In this document: piece by piece, positions 17,792-25,912 of the stretch | How the letters are laid out: the number at the start of each line of letters is the position of its first letter | How positions within the stretch are numbered: the first letter of the stretch is position 1 | Source: Streptomyces mirabilis | GTDB lineage: Bacteria > Actinomycetota > Actinomycetes > Streptomycetales > Streptomycetaceae | Length of the DNA stretch: 64,000 nucleotides | Assembly: GCF_039503195.1 (NCBI RefSeq) | Contig: NZ_JBCJKP010000001.1 | Coordinates: 1,922,001 to 1,986,000, forward strand | Direction: 5' to 3' | Position numbers and translations under genes: made by a program | The notes under the pieces: model-generated | The model's database searches: none | Told to the model about the DNA's origin: nothing | Seen by the model: only the letters and a program-made list of their open reading frames with translations

Positions 17792-20200
17792 TCAGTACTC
17801 GTGGGTGGTGTCGTGGGGCGCGGGCCGGGGAGGCGTCACGTACGGCCATGGCTGTGGGTGAGCTTCGTGCGGCCAGGGGGCCGGGTGGGAGGGGTACAGC
17901 TCAGGGTCCGGCTGAGACGCGTACGGTCCGGGCCCCGGGACGGCTGCGTACGGTCCGGAATGGGTGACCGCCTCGTACGGTTGCGGCTGCTGAGCGGCCT
18001 CGTACGGTTCCGACTGCTCAGGGGCGGCAGTGCGGTTGTCCCCGGAGGGCTCCGCTCCCGCCGGTGCCCTCAGGCTGCCGTAGCGCTCCATGCGCTGCCA
18101 GCGCAGTCGTGAGCCCGACACGGCGGTGAAGACGGACTGGATGACCACCAGGTACATCAGCTGACGGTAGACGAACTGCTGCAGTGGCAGGCTCCACAGC
18201 GGGCCGGGCCGCTCGCCGTCCAGGCGGAACGCGTACAGGCCCATGCCGAGTTGCAGGAGAAGGAAGGCCAGCCACAGGGCGGTGATCCGGAGTGGGTCGA
18301 GGAAGACCAGGCCGTAGACGCCGAAGACATCGACGACCGGGGCGAGCAGGGGCAGCAGGACCTGGAAGAGGAGGAGGTAGACCAGGCCCCGGCGGCCCAG
18401 CTTGCCGGCGGCGCCGCGCTGGATCAGGGCGCCGCGGTGCTTCCACATCGCCTGCAGGGTGCCGTAGCACCAGCGGTACCGCTGGCGCCACAGGGCGTTC
18501 AGGGAGGCGGGTGCCTCGGTCCAGGCCACCGCGTGCTCCTCGTACACCACGCGCCAGCCGGCCCGGCACAGTGCCATGGTGAGGTCGGTGTCCTCGGCGA
18601 GGGTGACGTCACTGACGCCGCCGAGGGCGAGCAGCGCCCGGCGGCGGAAGGCGCCGACCGCGCCGGGCACGGTCGGCATGCACTCGGCGAGGTCGAACAG
18701 GCGGCGGTCGAGGTTGAAGCCGACCACGTACTCGATGTGCTGCCAACGGCCCAGCAGGCCACCGCGGTTGACGACCTTGGCGTTGCCCGAGACGGCACCC
18801 ACGCGCGGGTCGGCGAAGGGCTGCACGATCGTGCGGACGGTTTCGGGTTCGAAGACCGTGTCGCCGTCGACCATGACCACCAGGTCGCAGGAGGCCGCGG
18901 CGAGCCCGGTGTTGAGCGCGGCCGGCTTGCCCGCGTTCTCCTGCCGGATCACCCGCACCCCGGGCAGGCGGAGGGACTCCACCAGGTCGGCGGTGCCGTC
19001 GGTGGAGCCGTCGTCCACCACAATGATCTCGACCGGATGGTCCGAGGCGACCAGGGAGCGTACGGCCGCCTCGATTCCGGCGCTCTCGTTGTACGCCGGG
19101 ACGATGACGCTGACCCGTTCGGTCACCGGCGGCCCCCACGACCTGCCCCGGCGCCCCTTGCGCAGCCGCCGGTGCCGGCGGGCCGCGAGCACCGTGACCA
19201 CCGCACGCAGCACACTGATCACTCCGGCCGCGAACATCAGCACACCCAGCAGCCGCACGGCCCAGTCGCCGGCCTGCAACACCGTGACGAGGGCCATGCC
19301 CTGGAGGTGCTCGCCCAGTCCGGCAGGCTGGACGGGGCCGGCCATGCCGACGGCGGCGCCGACCGTCGCGAACTGGAAGCCCCGGGCCTTGAGCCGGGGG
19401 ATCAGGGTGTTCAGCGCGGCGACGGTCTGGGAGCGGTCGCCGCCGCCGTCGTGCATCAGCAGGATCTGTCCGGCGCGACCGTGCGGGGTCGCGTTCGCGA
19501 CGATGCGGTCCGTGCCGGGGCGCTGCCAGTCCTCGGCGTCCTGGGTGGAGAGCACCGTGACGTAGCCCGCCGCGCCAGCCTGCTTCAGGACCGACCAGTC
19601 GGCGTCGTTCAGCGCGTCGTTCTCCGAGGAGTACGGCGGCCTCAGCAGCGCGGTGGTGACCCCGGCCGCGCCGGCCACCGCGAGCTGGGTCTCGCGCAGC
19701 TCCAGCGAGCGCTGCCACGGGGCGAGGCGGGACAGGTCGGGATGGGTGAAGGTGTGGATGCCGATCTCGTGGCCGTCGGCGACGATCCGGCGGACCAGTT
19801 CGGGGTGGTCCACGACCTCGGTGCCGACGACGAAGAAGGTCGCCTGCACATGGTTGCGGCGCAGCACGTCGAGGATGCGCGGCGTCCAGACGGGGTCGGG
19901 GCCGTCGTCGAAGGTGAGGGCGATGGTGCCGGCCTTCGGGCGGGCGGTGTGCGGGGCGCCGGCGGCGTCCGCGATCACGGGGCCGCCGTGGGTCACCCGG
20001 CCGGGCACCGCCTCGGCGCGACCCCGGGGGCCGGTCACGTTGTCCGAGGTGATCCCGAACATGTGGTGGGTGTAGCCCTGCAGCAGCAGGGCGGCCGACA
20101 GGGTCACCACGAGCACACACAGCAGCAGCCAATGGGCGCGAGGGGTGATCCGGCGGGTACGGCTGCGGCGGTGAGGAGCGGTGCGGCGGCGATCGGTCAC
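17792..20200 (-). CDS. matB: MatB-like bifunctional polysaccharide deacetylase/family-2 glycosyltransferase
   Basis: An 802-residue membrane enzyme. A cytosolic basic N-terminus and one helix (HWLLLCVLVVTLSAALLL) come first. A NodB deacetylase domain follows (TFDDGPD at 96-102, HTFTHPD at 149-155, LRPPYSS). After a second helix region near 305-340 comes a GT2 domain from about 362 (VIVPAYNES, VVDDGSTDGT, DGD at 445-447, ED at 536-537, QRYRW at 573-577) and further helices. This architecture is that of MatB, which with MatA makes a beta-1,6-GlcNAc-type surface polymer controlling hyphal aggregation in Streptomyces. GTG start 20200, 14 bases after its partner. The last 80 residues are a Pro/Tyr-rich repeat tail. 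Confidence 0.8.
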   Translation of the reverse strand: MTDRRRTAPHRRSRTRRITPRAHWLLLCVLVVTLSAALLLQGYTHHMFGITSDNVTGPRGRAEAVPGRVTHGGPVIADAAGAPHTARPKAGTIALTFDDGPDPVWTPRILDVLRRNHVQATFFVVGTEVVDHPELVRRIVADGHEIGIHTFTHPDLSRLAPWQRSLELRETQLAVAGAAGVTTALLRPPYSSENDALNDADWSVLKQAGAAGYVTVLSTQDAEDWQRPGTDRIVANATPHGRAGQILLMHDGGGDRSQTVAALNTLIPRLKARGFQFATVGAAVGMAGPVQPAGLGEHLQGMALVTVLQAGDWAVRLLGVLMFAAGVISVLRAVVTVLAARRHRRLRKGRRGRSWGPPVTERVSVIVPAYNESAGIEAAVRSLVASDHPVEIIVVDDGSTDGTADLVESLRLPGVRVIRQENAGKPAALNTGLAAASCDLVVMVDGDTVFEPETVRTIVQPFADPRVGAVSGNAKVVNRGGLLGRWQHIEYVVGFNLDRRLFDLAECMPTVPGAVGAFRRRALLALGGVSDVTLAEDTDLTMALCRAGWRVVYEEHAVAWTEAPASLNALWRQRYRWCYGTLQAMWKHRGALIQRGAAGKLGRRGLVYLLLFQVLLPLLAPVVDVFGVYGLVFLDPLRITALWLAFLLLQLGMGLYAFRLDGERPGPLWSLPLQQFVYRQLMYLVVIQSVFTAVSGSRLRWQRMERYGSLRAPAGAEPSGDNRTAAPEQSEPYEAAQQPQPYEAVTHSGPYAAVPGPGPYASQPDPELYPSHPAPWPHEAHPQPWPYVTPPRPAPHDTTHEY

Positions 20201-20214
20201 GTCAGGGCCTTGGA

Positions 20215-20973
20215 TCACTTCACGGGCTTGTGGGACGTCCCGAGGGCGCGCCCCTGGGAGGAGGGGGCCGGGGCCGGGGTCGGGGTCGGGCTGGCGGTGG
20301 CCGTCGCAGAAGTGGTCCTGGTGGGCGCCGCGGTGGGCCCGGACGTGGCCACGGGGGCGGTCGAGGCTGTCGGCCGCACCGGCGAGGAGGTCCGCTGCGC
20401 CGTGGGACCGGACTTGTCGTGCGCCGCGGTGGAGCTCGTGCTCCCCGCCGAGTGGCCGGTGCCGGACGGGGAGTCGGAGGCGGTCGCACGGGGCGCGGCC
20501 CGGTGTGTGGTGTCCGGCTGCGGGACGAACGGAGCGCTGATGCCGGGGCCGCCCAGCATGGTGCTGATCAGCAGGGCGACATAGCCCCCGGCGGGGATCA
20601 CCAGCAGCCGGGCGACTCGCAGCACGAGGCGCTGGCGTCGCTCGGAGGAGTCCACGAAGACCGGCCGCATCGGTCCGTTCCCCGGCGTGTCCGGGTCCGG
20701 CTCGGATTCGAGCGCCGGCACCGGCACGAAGGGGACGGGCTGCGTGTCGGTCTCCGGGGCCGCCACGGTGAGGACGTCGCCGTGGGCGGCGTCCCACGCC
20801 GTCGGGTGGGGCTGCGTCCACTGCGCGAGCTGCACCGGGTCCCGGGTCAGCGCGGCCGTGTCGCCGTTGTACCCCTCATGGCCGTACCCGTCGTGACCGT
20901 AGGCATACGCGTGCCCAGCGCCACCGTACGGATCCTCGCCGTACGCTTCACCGCTGCCGTTCGTCCACTGCAC
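20215..20973 (-). CDS. MatA-like single-pass membrane protein
   Basis: A 252-residue protein with a GTG start at 20973 and GGGGAC upstream. The N-terminus is Gly/Tyr-rich (EDPYGGAGHAYAYGHDGYGH). One hydrophobic stretch near residues 140-160 (LVIPAGGYVALLISTMLGG) is followed by a long Thr/Ser/Pro/Ala-rich outer segment. It directly precedes the MatB-like gene with a 14-base gap, the position of MatA in Streptomyces matAB loci. I assign it as MatA-like by position and single-pass topology only; sequence motifs do not decide it. Possibly a scaffold or cell-surface partner for polymer synthesis or export. Confidence 0.55.
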   Translation of the reverse strand: MQWTNGSGEAYGEDPYGGAGHAYAYGHDGYGHEGYNGDTAALTRDPVQLAQWTQPHPTAWDAAHGDVLTVAAPETDTQPVPFVPVPALESEPDPDTPGNGPMRPVFVDSSERRQRLVLRVARLLVIPAGGYVALLISTMLGGPGISAPFVPQPDTTHRAAPRATASDSPSGTGHSAGSTSSTAAHDKSGPTAQRTSSPVRPTASTAPVATSGPTAAPTRTTSATATASPTPTPAPAPSSQGRALGTSHKPVK

Positions 20974-21061
20974 GAGTCGTGTCCCCTGTCCCGGCCGGCC
21001 GACGCGGCCGCCCGCATGGACAGAGCGCGGCGGGCCGAAACTGTTACACCTCCCCCACAAC

Positions 21062-21288
21062 TCATGCCTCGGCAGCCACTTCACCACCGCGTCTCCGCAC
21101 TCGGCCGTTTGCACGTGGAACGCCCTCAGTTCCCGGTGCGCCGCAGCGAAGGCGCCCCATGTCTCGGGCTCCGCGATCACGCCGCCGTAGCGCGGCAGCA
21201 GTTCGTCCCGGGCGGCACCACGGCGCCTCGAAGTCGGCCGTCGCGAGGAACCCGGCCACGTGGCGGGCCTGGGCCGCCGTCAGCACCA
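21062..21288 (-). pseudogene. DUF1877-like (YfbM) protein, C-terminal fragment
   Basis: On the minus strand the end of a DUF1877-type protein can be read across one frameshift: VLTAAQARHVAGFLATADFE first, then LPRYGGVIAEPETWGAFAAA and FHVQTAECGDAVVKWL. The 5' half is replaced at about 21288 by the transposase remnant on the other strand. It is therefore interrupted at its start and frameshifted. Confidence 0.5.
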
Positions 21289-21642
21289 GGAGCGGTCGTC
21301 GTCGCCGTCGGCCGACCGGTCACGGGCAACCGCAACGATTGCAAGGCGTGGGAACTTTCCGGTGCGAAGGCCGCCGTCGGACGGGCCACGGTCATCGCGG
21401 ACGGCGGCTATCGGGGCACCGGCCTGCCCATTCCGCACCGCCGTGAACGCGGCCAGACGGAACTGCCGGATCGGAAAGAAGAGCACAACACCTCCCACCG
21501 CAAGGTCCGGGCCCGCGTCGAGCACGTCTTCGCGCGGACGGAGGCATGGAAGAGCCTTCGTGACCGCCGTCTGAAAGGCGACGGCGTTCACACTGCCGTG
21601 CTCGGCATCGCCCGGCTGCACAACCTCGCCGTCGCGGGGTGA
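21288..21642 (+). mobile_element. IS5-family transposase, 3' remnant
   Basis: The frame ending at 21642 reads VVAVGRPVTGNRNDCKAWEL, then ATVIADGGYRGTGLPIPHRR, then EHNTSHRKVRARVEHVFART and RLKGDGVHTAVLGIARLHNL. These are the second catalytic Asp region (ADGGYRG) and the C-terminal Glu-helix (RARVEHVF) of a DDE IS5-type transposase. About 118 residues remain; the N-terminal half with the first Asp, and the left inverted repeat, are missing. It abuts the cut DUF1877 gene, so the element probably disrupted that gene and then decayed. Confidence 0.8.
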
Positions 21643-21674
21643 CTCCCGCCCCCTACGAGACCAGAGAGGCCCGA

Positions 21675-21696
21675 GGGAGGTGGCTCCCCACCTCCC
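21675..21696. terminator. Bidirectional hairpin
   Basis: GGGAGGTGG (21675-21683) and CCACCTCCC (21688-21696) form a perfect 9-bp stem with a CTCC loop. It sits between the plus-strand transposase remnant and the minus-strand VOC gene, where it would terminate both. Confidence 0.65.
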
Positions 21697-21711
21697 CCGC
21701 TCGCAGAATGT

Positions 21712-22146
21712 TCAGTCGATACAGAACTCGTTGCCCTCGATGTCCAGCATCGGGATGCACGACTCGTTCTCCTCATCGGCGTACAGCGTTCGCACGTGGG
21801 TCGCACCGAGGGCGACCAGTCGTGCGCACTCGGCTTCGAGCGTGGCGAGGCGCTCGTCCCCCACGAGCCCGGTGCCGGCCCGAACGTCGAGATGCACCCG
21901 ATTCTTGACGATTTTCCCTTCGGGGACGCGCTGGAAGTACAGGCGCGGGCCCACGCCTGAGGGATCACTGCAGGCGAACCATGATCCCTGCTCCTCAGGA
22001 GGCAGGGTGCGGTTGAAATCGTCCCAGGTGCTGAACCCCTCCGGTGGCGGCGGTATGACGTACCCCAACACTTCACACCAGAAGCGAGCAAGGCGCTCAG
22101 GTTCTGCGCAGTCAAAGGTGACTTGGAACTTCTTGATCGCTGGCAT
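21712..22146 (-). CDS. VOC-superfamily (glyoxalase-like) protein
   Basis: A 144-residue single vicinal-oxygen-chelate domain pair. The first half opens with KKFQVTFDCAEPERLARFWC and EVLGYVIPPPPEG; the second half includes NRVHLDVRA and the closing LDIEGNEFCI. This is the small Streptomyces VOC type (DUF1349/glyoxalase-6-like) of unknown substrate, some of whose relatives confer drug resistance by binding. ATG 22146 starts the first beta strand, so earlier in-frame starts are unlikely. It follows a truncated DUF4253 gene on the same strand. Confidence 0.8.
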   Translation of the reverse strand: MPAIKKFQVTFDCAEPERLARFWCEVLGYVIPPPPEGFSTWDDFNRTLPPEEQGSWFACSDPSGVGPRLYFQRVPEGKIVKNRVHLDVRAGTGLVGDERLATLEAECARLVALGATHVRTLYADEENESCIPMLDIEGNEFCID

Positions 22147-22149
22147 CGG

Positions 22150-22475
22150 CGCACCGTACCGCGTACCAGGCGGACCCTGCCGCTCATTTCCCCAGGCGGA
22201 TCCGCCCGTCCCCCGCTGGCAGGGTCGCGGCTTGCCGGGGAGGACATCTGCTCGGGGAAGACCTCCCCGGATCCCCCTGGGCGGAATTCGCCGTCGTTCG
22301 TATCCAGCGAGTCGAGCAGCAGCGGCCACAGGCCAAAGCGTGTGTGTTCGGCGCGCATCCGCGTCCACAGCACAACCGTGGCCGGCCCGTCACTGAGCCA
22401 CAGGAGCTGTCCATCTCCGTCGCCCTCATCGGACCGGACCATCCGGCCCGACGGGAGCAGGCCCTCACAGCTCAA
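22150..22475 (-). pseudogene. DUF4253-like protein, truncated
   Basis: From a TTG at 22475 the minus strand reads LSCEGLLPSGRMVRSDEG, then QLLWLSDGPATVVLWTRMRA, then FGLWPLLLDSLD and GSGEVFPEQMSSPASRDP. The pattern (LW-S-GP, W--L---H, GLWPLLL) is the N-terminal part of DUF4253 proteins. It degenerates near 22210, just before the VOC start codon, so the C-terminal domain is missing. Fragment call is by recognised pattern only. Confidence 0.5.
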
Positions 22476-22552
22476 TCGGGCTTGAGGGCGCACGCTACTA
22501 CTGCGACCGAGAGGCATCACGGAGAGGGGCCGACCACTCTGTGGGGCACTGG

Positions 22553-23245
22553 CTAACGCCGCTTGCGCTTCTTCTTGTTCCGGTTGTCGGCGCTCGGCTT
22601 GGCACCGCTCGGCCGGCCGGGCGGCGTCGGGTTCGCCGCGGCCTCGCGCAGGCCGATCCGGCGAGTCTGCCAGACAGTCAGCTCCCACAACCCGATCGCG
22701 ACGCCGACGCCCACGACGCCGACGGGGAGGGAGCTGAAGTCGGCATCGGCGGCCTGCGGGGCCAGCCAGCCGCTGGGGTCCACCAGCAGGTCCTCGGTGG
22801 TGCCCGCGTCCTCCCTGCCGTGGCAGCCCATGCCGACGATGTCGGCGTGGTCCATCGGCCTGCCGTCGGTCCGCTTCAGCCTGCAGTGGTAGATCGAGCC
22901 GGTCTTGCCCTTGGTGGTGTACACCGAGGTGATCCGCACCTCGGTGCGCCGCCCCTGGCTCTGCATCAGCGCGGCCTGGAAGACCAGCCCGGAGCCGAGC
23001 GCGACGGCCAGTCCAGTGATCAGCCCGGCGAAGAACACCCACCCCTTGGTCGCGGTCGCCATCAGCACCGCGATCGCGAGGGCCACGGTCAGCACACCGA
23101 GGATCAGCGCCGCCGGAAACCAGTCCGGGCTGGTGCCGAGCACGCCGATGCCCACCATCAGCAGGGGGACGAGCGCGGCTATGCGGGCGAGCCGCCGCAC
23201 CACGTGCGGGGGCCAGGCCACCTTCTTCCGGGACCCGGGCGCCAT
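22553..23245 (-). CDS. Membrane protein, paralogue 2 of a tandem pair
   Basis: A 230-residue protein. Two pairs of N-terminal helices (IAALVPLLMVGIGVLG, AALILGVLTVALAIAVLM, WVFFAGLITGLAVALGSGLV) are followed by an extracytoplasmic domain with VRITSVYTTKGKTGSIYHC, HADIVGMGCHG and the phrase TEDLLVDPSGWLAP. A last helix (VGVVGVGVAIGLWELTVW) and a Lys/Arg-rich tail (NRNKKKRKRR) follow. Two cysteines in the outer domain may pair. The ATG overlaps the upstream paralogue's TGA by one base (TGATG). Function unknown; no recognised domain. Confidence 0.75.
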   Translation of the reverse strand: MAPGSRKKVAWPPHVVRRLARIAALVPLLMVGIGVLGTSPDWFPAALILGVLTVALAIAVLMATATKGWVFFAGLITGLAVALGSGLVFQAALMQSQGRRTEVRITSVYTTKGKTGSIYHCRLKRTDGRPMDHADIVGMGCHGREDAGTTEDLLVDPSGWLAPQAADADFSSLPVGVVGVGVAIGLWELTVWQTRRIGLREAAANPTPPGRPSGAKPSADNRNKKKRKRR

Positions 23246-23853
23246 CAGCGGCCCTCGAACCGGCGCAGCCCGACCCGCCGGGACAGCCAGACCAGCAGCT
23301 CGAAGAGCACCAGTACCACCGGCAGGGCCCACGCGGCGATGTCGATCCCGCTGTAGTCCGTCTCGGCCAGCTCCGGCGCCGTCCAACCGTGCGGGTCGAC
23401 GAGCACGTCCTCGGTCTGCCCGACTTCCATCGGGCCGTCGCAGGAGTCGTTGCCCAGCTCGGCGTGTTTGAGCGGCTTGCCGTCCACCCGCCCCAGAAGG
23501 CAGGTGTACTCCGGCCCGTGCTTGCCCTGGTACGTCTTCACCGAGGTGACCCGCACCTCCACCCGCTGCCCTTGGTGCGCCATCACCTCCGCCTGCAGCA
23601 CCGGCCCCGGCCCGGACAGCGCGGCGATCCCCACGATCACCCCGCCGACGATCAACCACCCGTTCGGAGCCGCGGTGATCAGCAGCGAGAGAGTCGCGAT
23701 CAGCGTGAAGGTCCCGAGCACCAGTCCGAGCCCGCTCCAGTCCGGATTGGCGGCCAGCAACGACAGCCCGACGATCACCGGCGGACCGAAAAACGCCATC
23801 GTGGTGAGGCGGCGGACCTGCCGGGACGAGGTGGCGGTGACTATTCGAGGCAC
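23245..23853 (-). CDS. Membrane protein, paralogue 1 of a tandem pair
   Basis: A 202-residue protein with the same plan as its downstream neighbour: helices PPVIVGLSLLAAN, LGTFTLIATLSLLITA and WLIVGGVIVGIAALSG; an outer domain VEVRVTSVKTYQGKHGPEYT with NDSCDGPMEVGQ and TEDVLVDPHGWTAPELAETD; and a final helix. The shared phrase TED(V/L)LVDP-GW--P and two conserved Cys show the genes arose by duplication. Start uncertain: GTG 23853 (used here, MPRIVTATSS) or GTG 23928, which adds 25 residues. Unknown function. Confidence 0.75.
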   Translation of the reverse strand: MPRIVTATSSRQVRRLTTMAFFGPPVIVGLSLLAANPDWSGLGLVLGTFTLIATLSLLITAAPNGWLIVGGVIVGIAALSGPGPVLQAEVMAHQGQRVEVRVTSVKTYQGKHGPEYTCLLGRVDGKPLKHAELGNDSCDGPMEVGQTEDVLVDPHGWTAPELAETDYSGIDIAAWALPVVLVLFELLVWLSRRVGLRRFEGR

Positions 23854-23930
23854 GGCGTCAGTGTGACGAACGGGGGCGTCAGGCTGAAGAACGGGGTCCG
23901 CCACTACAGTCGCGCTCTCGATGAGCACCT

Positions 23931-24284
23931 GTGATCCGAGCGATGTGGCATGCCTGGCGCACCGGGCACCGGCCCTGGCCTGAGGAGATGTTCTGGCCCG
24001 GCGAGCGTGCGGCGGTCCACTTCTGCTCCTGCGGTGAGCAGTTCTGGCCCCTCACGAAGGAGGCGCCTACCCCGACTGGCGCGACAACCCGGTCCGCAGG
24101 GAGCGAGCCGAATGACCTAAACGGTGGAGCGCACGTATGCGGAGGTGACGTATTCCTCTGGGGCGGTGGAGCTTTACTCGCACTGGAGTGTTTGAGCGCG
24201 TGTTTCGAGGTAGGTGCTCCTGTTGCGGCCGGCCAGGTGTGTCCAGTACTCCCTTCGCGGTGCGGTGGACGTCGTCCGTCTTGA
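23931..24284 (+). CDS. Small protein of unknown function, doubtful
   Basis: An open frame begins MIRAMWHAWRTGHRPWPEEM and includes AAVHFCSCGEQFWPL, a Trp-rich segment with an HxCxCG that could bind metal. The first 60 residues look coding, but there is no good ribosome site, and the second half overlaps the antisense recombinase remnant. Divergent from the membrane paralogues. I do not recognise a family. Confidence 0.25.
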   Translation: MIRAMWHAWRTGHRPWPEEMFWPGERAAVHFCSCGEQFWPLTKEAPTPTGATTRSAGSEPNDLNGGAHVCGGDVFLWGGGALLALECLSACFEVGAPVAAGQVCPVLPSRCGGRRPS

Positions 24285-24500
24285 GGGTGGAGATGCGGGT
24301 GATCTTGGCGCCGTGGAGCAGGACGAGTGCGTCGTCCGCCCGCACGTCGGCGGGCAGGTCGGTGTCGCTGACGCATCGGGTGAGCAGGGCGACCTGCTCG
24401 TCCTGGTCGACGAAGTTCGCCGGTTCGCTGTCGCGCCATCCGGTGACGGACGCCTGGCCAAACGGCCGCAGCTGCTGCCGTACGAGGGGTCCATGGGGTA
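24240..24500 (-). pseudogene. Tyrosine recombinase/integrase remnant
   Basis: The minus strand reads EPANFVDQDEQVALLTRCVS, DTDLPADVRADDALVLLHGA and KITRISTLKTDDVHRTAKGV. This resembles the segment of Streptomyces tyrosine recombinases that ends in the first catalytic Arg (the -L-G-xxxxRIxxLTxDDV- stretch). No His-x-x-Arg or active Tyr segment follows; the frame breaks downstream. A trace of a former integrative element beside the IS5 remnant. Confidence 0.4.
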
Positions 24501-24537
24501 GACACCGGTGGGGAGACGGACGGCCGAAGGGAATCCC

Positions 24538-24876
24538 ATGCCCACCACCGTGATCAACCTCAAGGGTCATATCCACGAGTTCGGCCCCCGGCTCGAACAC
24601 GCCCCCGCGGACCTCGTCTACATCGGCCGCCGCTGGACCATGGGCCACTGGGACCTCCCGCAGCACCCGCTCTACAACCCCTTCGCCTACGACACCCCCA
24701 CCAAGAAGCGCGACGGCACCCGCGCCGAGATCATGGAGAAGTACCGGGCGTATCTCCTCGAACGCCCCGACCTCCTCGACCAGGTGCCCGCCCTGCGTGG
24801 CAAGACGCTGGCCTGCTGGTGCGCACCCGAGCTGTGCCACGGCGACATCCTGGCGGAGCTGGCCGACGCCTCGTAG
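24538..24876 (+). CDS. DUF4326 domain protein
   Basis: A 112-residue small protein, MPTTVINLKGHIHEFGPRLE onward. It contains DLVYIGRRWTMGHWDL and PLYNPFAYDT, and ends with LRGKTLACWCAPELCHGDIL. The CWC-P--CHGD-L block is the hallmark of DUF4326, proteins often carried by phages and mobile elements. The Cys-rich end may bind metal. ATG 24538 starts the conserved domain; GAAGGGAAT upstream is a weak ribosome site. Sits beside the recombinase remnant, consistent with accessory origin. Confidence 0.8.
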   Translation: MPTTVINLKGHIHEFGPRLEHAPADLVYIGRRWTMGHWDLPQHPLYNPFAYDTPTKKRDGTRAEIMEKYRAYLLERPDLLDQVPALRGKTLACWCAPELCHGDILAELADAS

Positions 24877-25011
24877 CGCGGCCGATTCCCGCAACCGGCC
24901 CCCGGCTGAGCGGGGCATCACCCCCACGGGTGTCCCCGGTGGCGTGGGCGCACCGGTGCCTGCTTGCTGGACCGAGAGGGGAACGGGGTCTCGGGAGGAG
25001 AGCGAGCGCCG

Positions 25012-25626
25012 ATGGAGCCGAGGGAAGAACGGCTGCGGACGCCGCGCGCCGCCGGCCTGGCGGGGACGGTGTTCGCCCTCCTGCTGGCGGCGGCGATCGT
25101 GCTGGTGCGGATCGCGATCCCGGCGGGGGACGCCGAAACGGCGACGGTCGCGCCGGACCAACGATGGGAAGTGCGTACGGCTTTGGAGATCCTCCCGTTC
25201 GCGGGGATCTTCTTCCTGTGGTTCATGGGCGCCCTGCGCGCACGGGTCGGCGATGCCGAGGACAGGTTCATCGCCACCGTCTTCATGGGCAGCGGACTGG
25301 TCTACGTGGCCACCATGTTCGCGGCCGGCGCCGCGGCGGGCACTGTACTGAGCCAACCCTCAGGCTTCGGCCGCCACTTCGCCTACACGCTGATGACGAC
25401 GTACGCGCTCCGCATGGCCGCCGTGTTCGTCTTCACGACCTCGACCATCGGTCACCGTCTCCGCGTCCTCCCCCGTTCGCTCGCCGTGTTCGGCTATCTC
25501 GCGGGGCTTGTCCTGCTCGTCGCGGGATCCTCACTGCCCTGGTCGGAGCTGGTCTTCCCGTTCTGGGCACTGGTCGTCAGTCTTCACATCCTCCGTGTCG
25601 GTCTGCACGCCCCGGCGAGCGGCTGA
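25012..25626 (+). CDS. Integral membrane protein of unknown function
   Basis: A 204-residue protein with five or six predicted helices: GTVFALLLAAAIVLVRIAIP, ALEILPFAGIFFLWFMGALR, FMGSGLVYVATMFAAGAAAG, MAAVFVFTTSTIG, LAVFGYLAGLVLLVAGSSL and LVFPFWALVVSLHILRVGLH. No charged transport motif or enzyme motif that I recognise. GGGAGGAG lies 13 bases before ATG 25012. The ferredoxin gene begins 65 bases downstream in the same direction, so it may be co-transcribed with the P450 cassette, but a link is unproven. Confidence 0.7.
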   Translation: MEPREERLRTPRAAGLAGTVFALLLAAAIVLVRIAIPAGDAETATVAPDQRWEVRTALEILPFAGIFFLWFMGALRARVGDAEDRFIATVFMGSGLVYVATMFAAGAAAGTVLSQPSGFGRHFAYTLMTTYALRMAAVFVFTTSTIGHRLRVLPRSLAVFGYLAGLVLLVAGSSLPWSELVFPFWALVVSLHILRVGLHAPASG

Positions 25627-25690
25627 GCACCCTCTCACGCATGCTGAGGGGCAGGGGGACGAGAACGGGCCACGGAAAGGCTGATCCTCG

Positions 25691-25912
25691 GTGAGGCTTG
25701 TCGTCGATCTCAACCGCTGCCAGGGATACGCGCAGTGCGCGTTCCTGGCTCCCGATGTTTTCGTCATGCACGGGGACGAGTCCCTGCTCTACAGCCCCGA
25801 GGTCGAGGAGGATCGGCGCGAGGACTTGGCGCGAGCCGTCGCCGCGTGTCCCGTCCAGGCCATCGTGGTGGACGCGAACTTCCCCGACACGAACTCCGGA
25901 ACCGACCGGTGA
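25691..25912 (+). CDS. [3Fe-4S]-type ferredoxin for cytochrome P450
   Basis: A 73-residue electron carrier. Cluster ligands are C10 and C16 in RCQGYAQC and C53 in AACPVQAI, the C-x2-?-x2-C-n-CP pattern of P450-associated ferredoxins. The ? position is Tyr13 where His or Cys is more common, implying a 3Fe-4S cluster with unusual potential. GTG start at 25691. Its TGA overlaps the GTG of the reductase (GTGA, 25909-25912), so the two are coupled. Electrons would pass from the reductase to this protein and on to the P450 two genes away. Confidence 0.92.
   Translation: MRLVVDLNRCQGYAQCAFLAPDVFVMHGDESLLYSPEVEEDRREDLARAVAACPVQAIVVDANFPDTNSGTDR

Noticed and set aside
18251..20584. A 777-codon plus-strand open frame opposite the MatB-like gene
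   Set aside because: Antisense shadow: the minus strand carries complete deacetylase and glycosyltransferase motifs.
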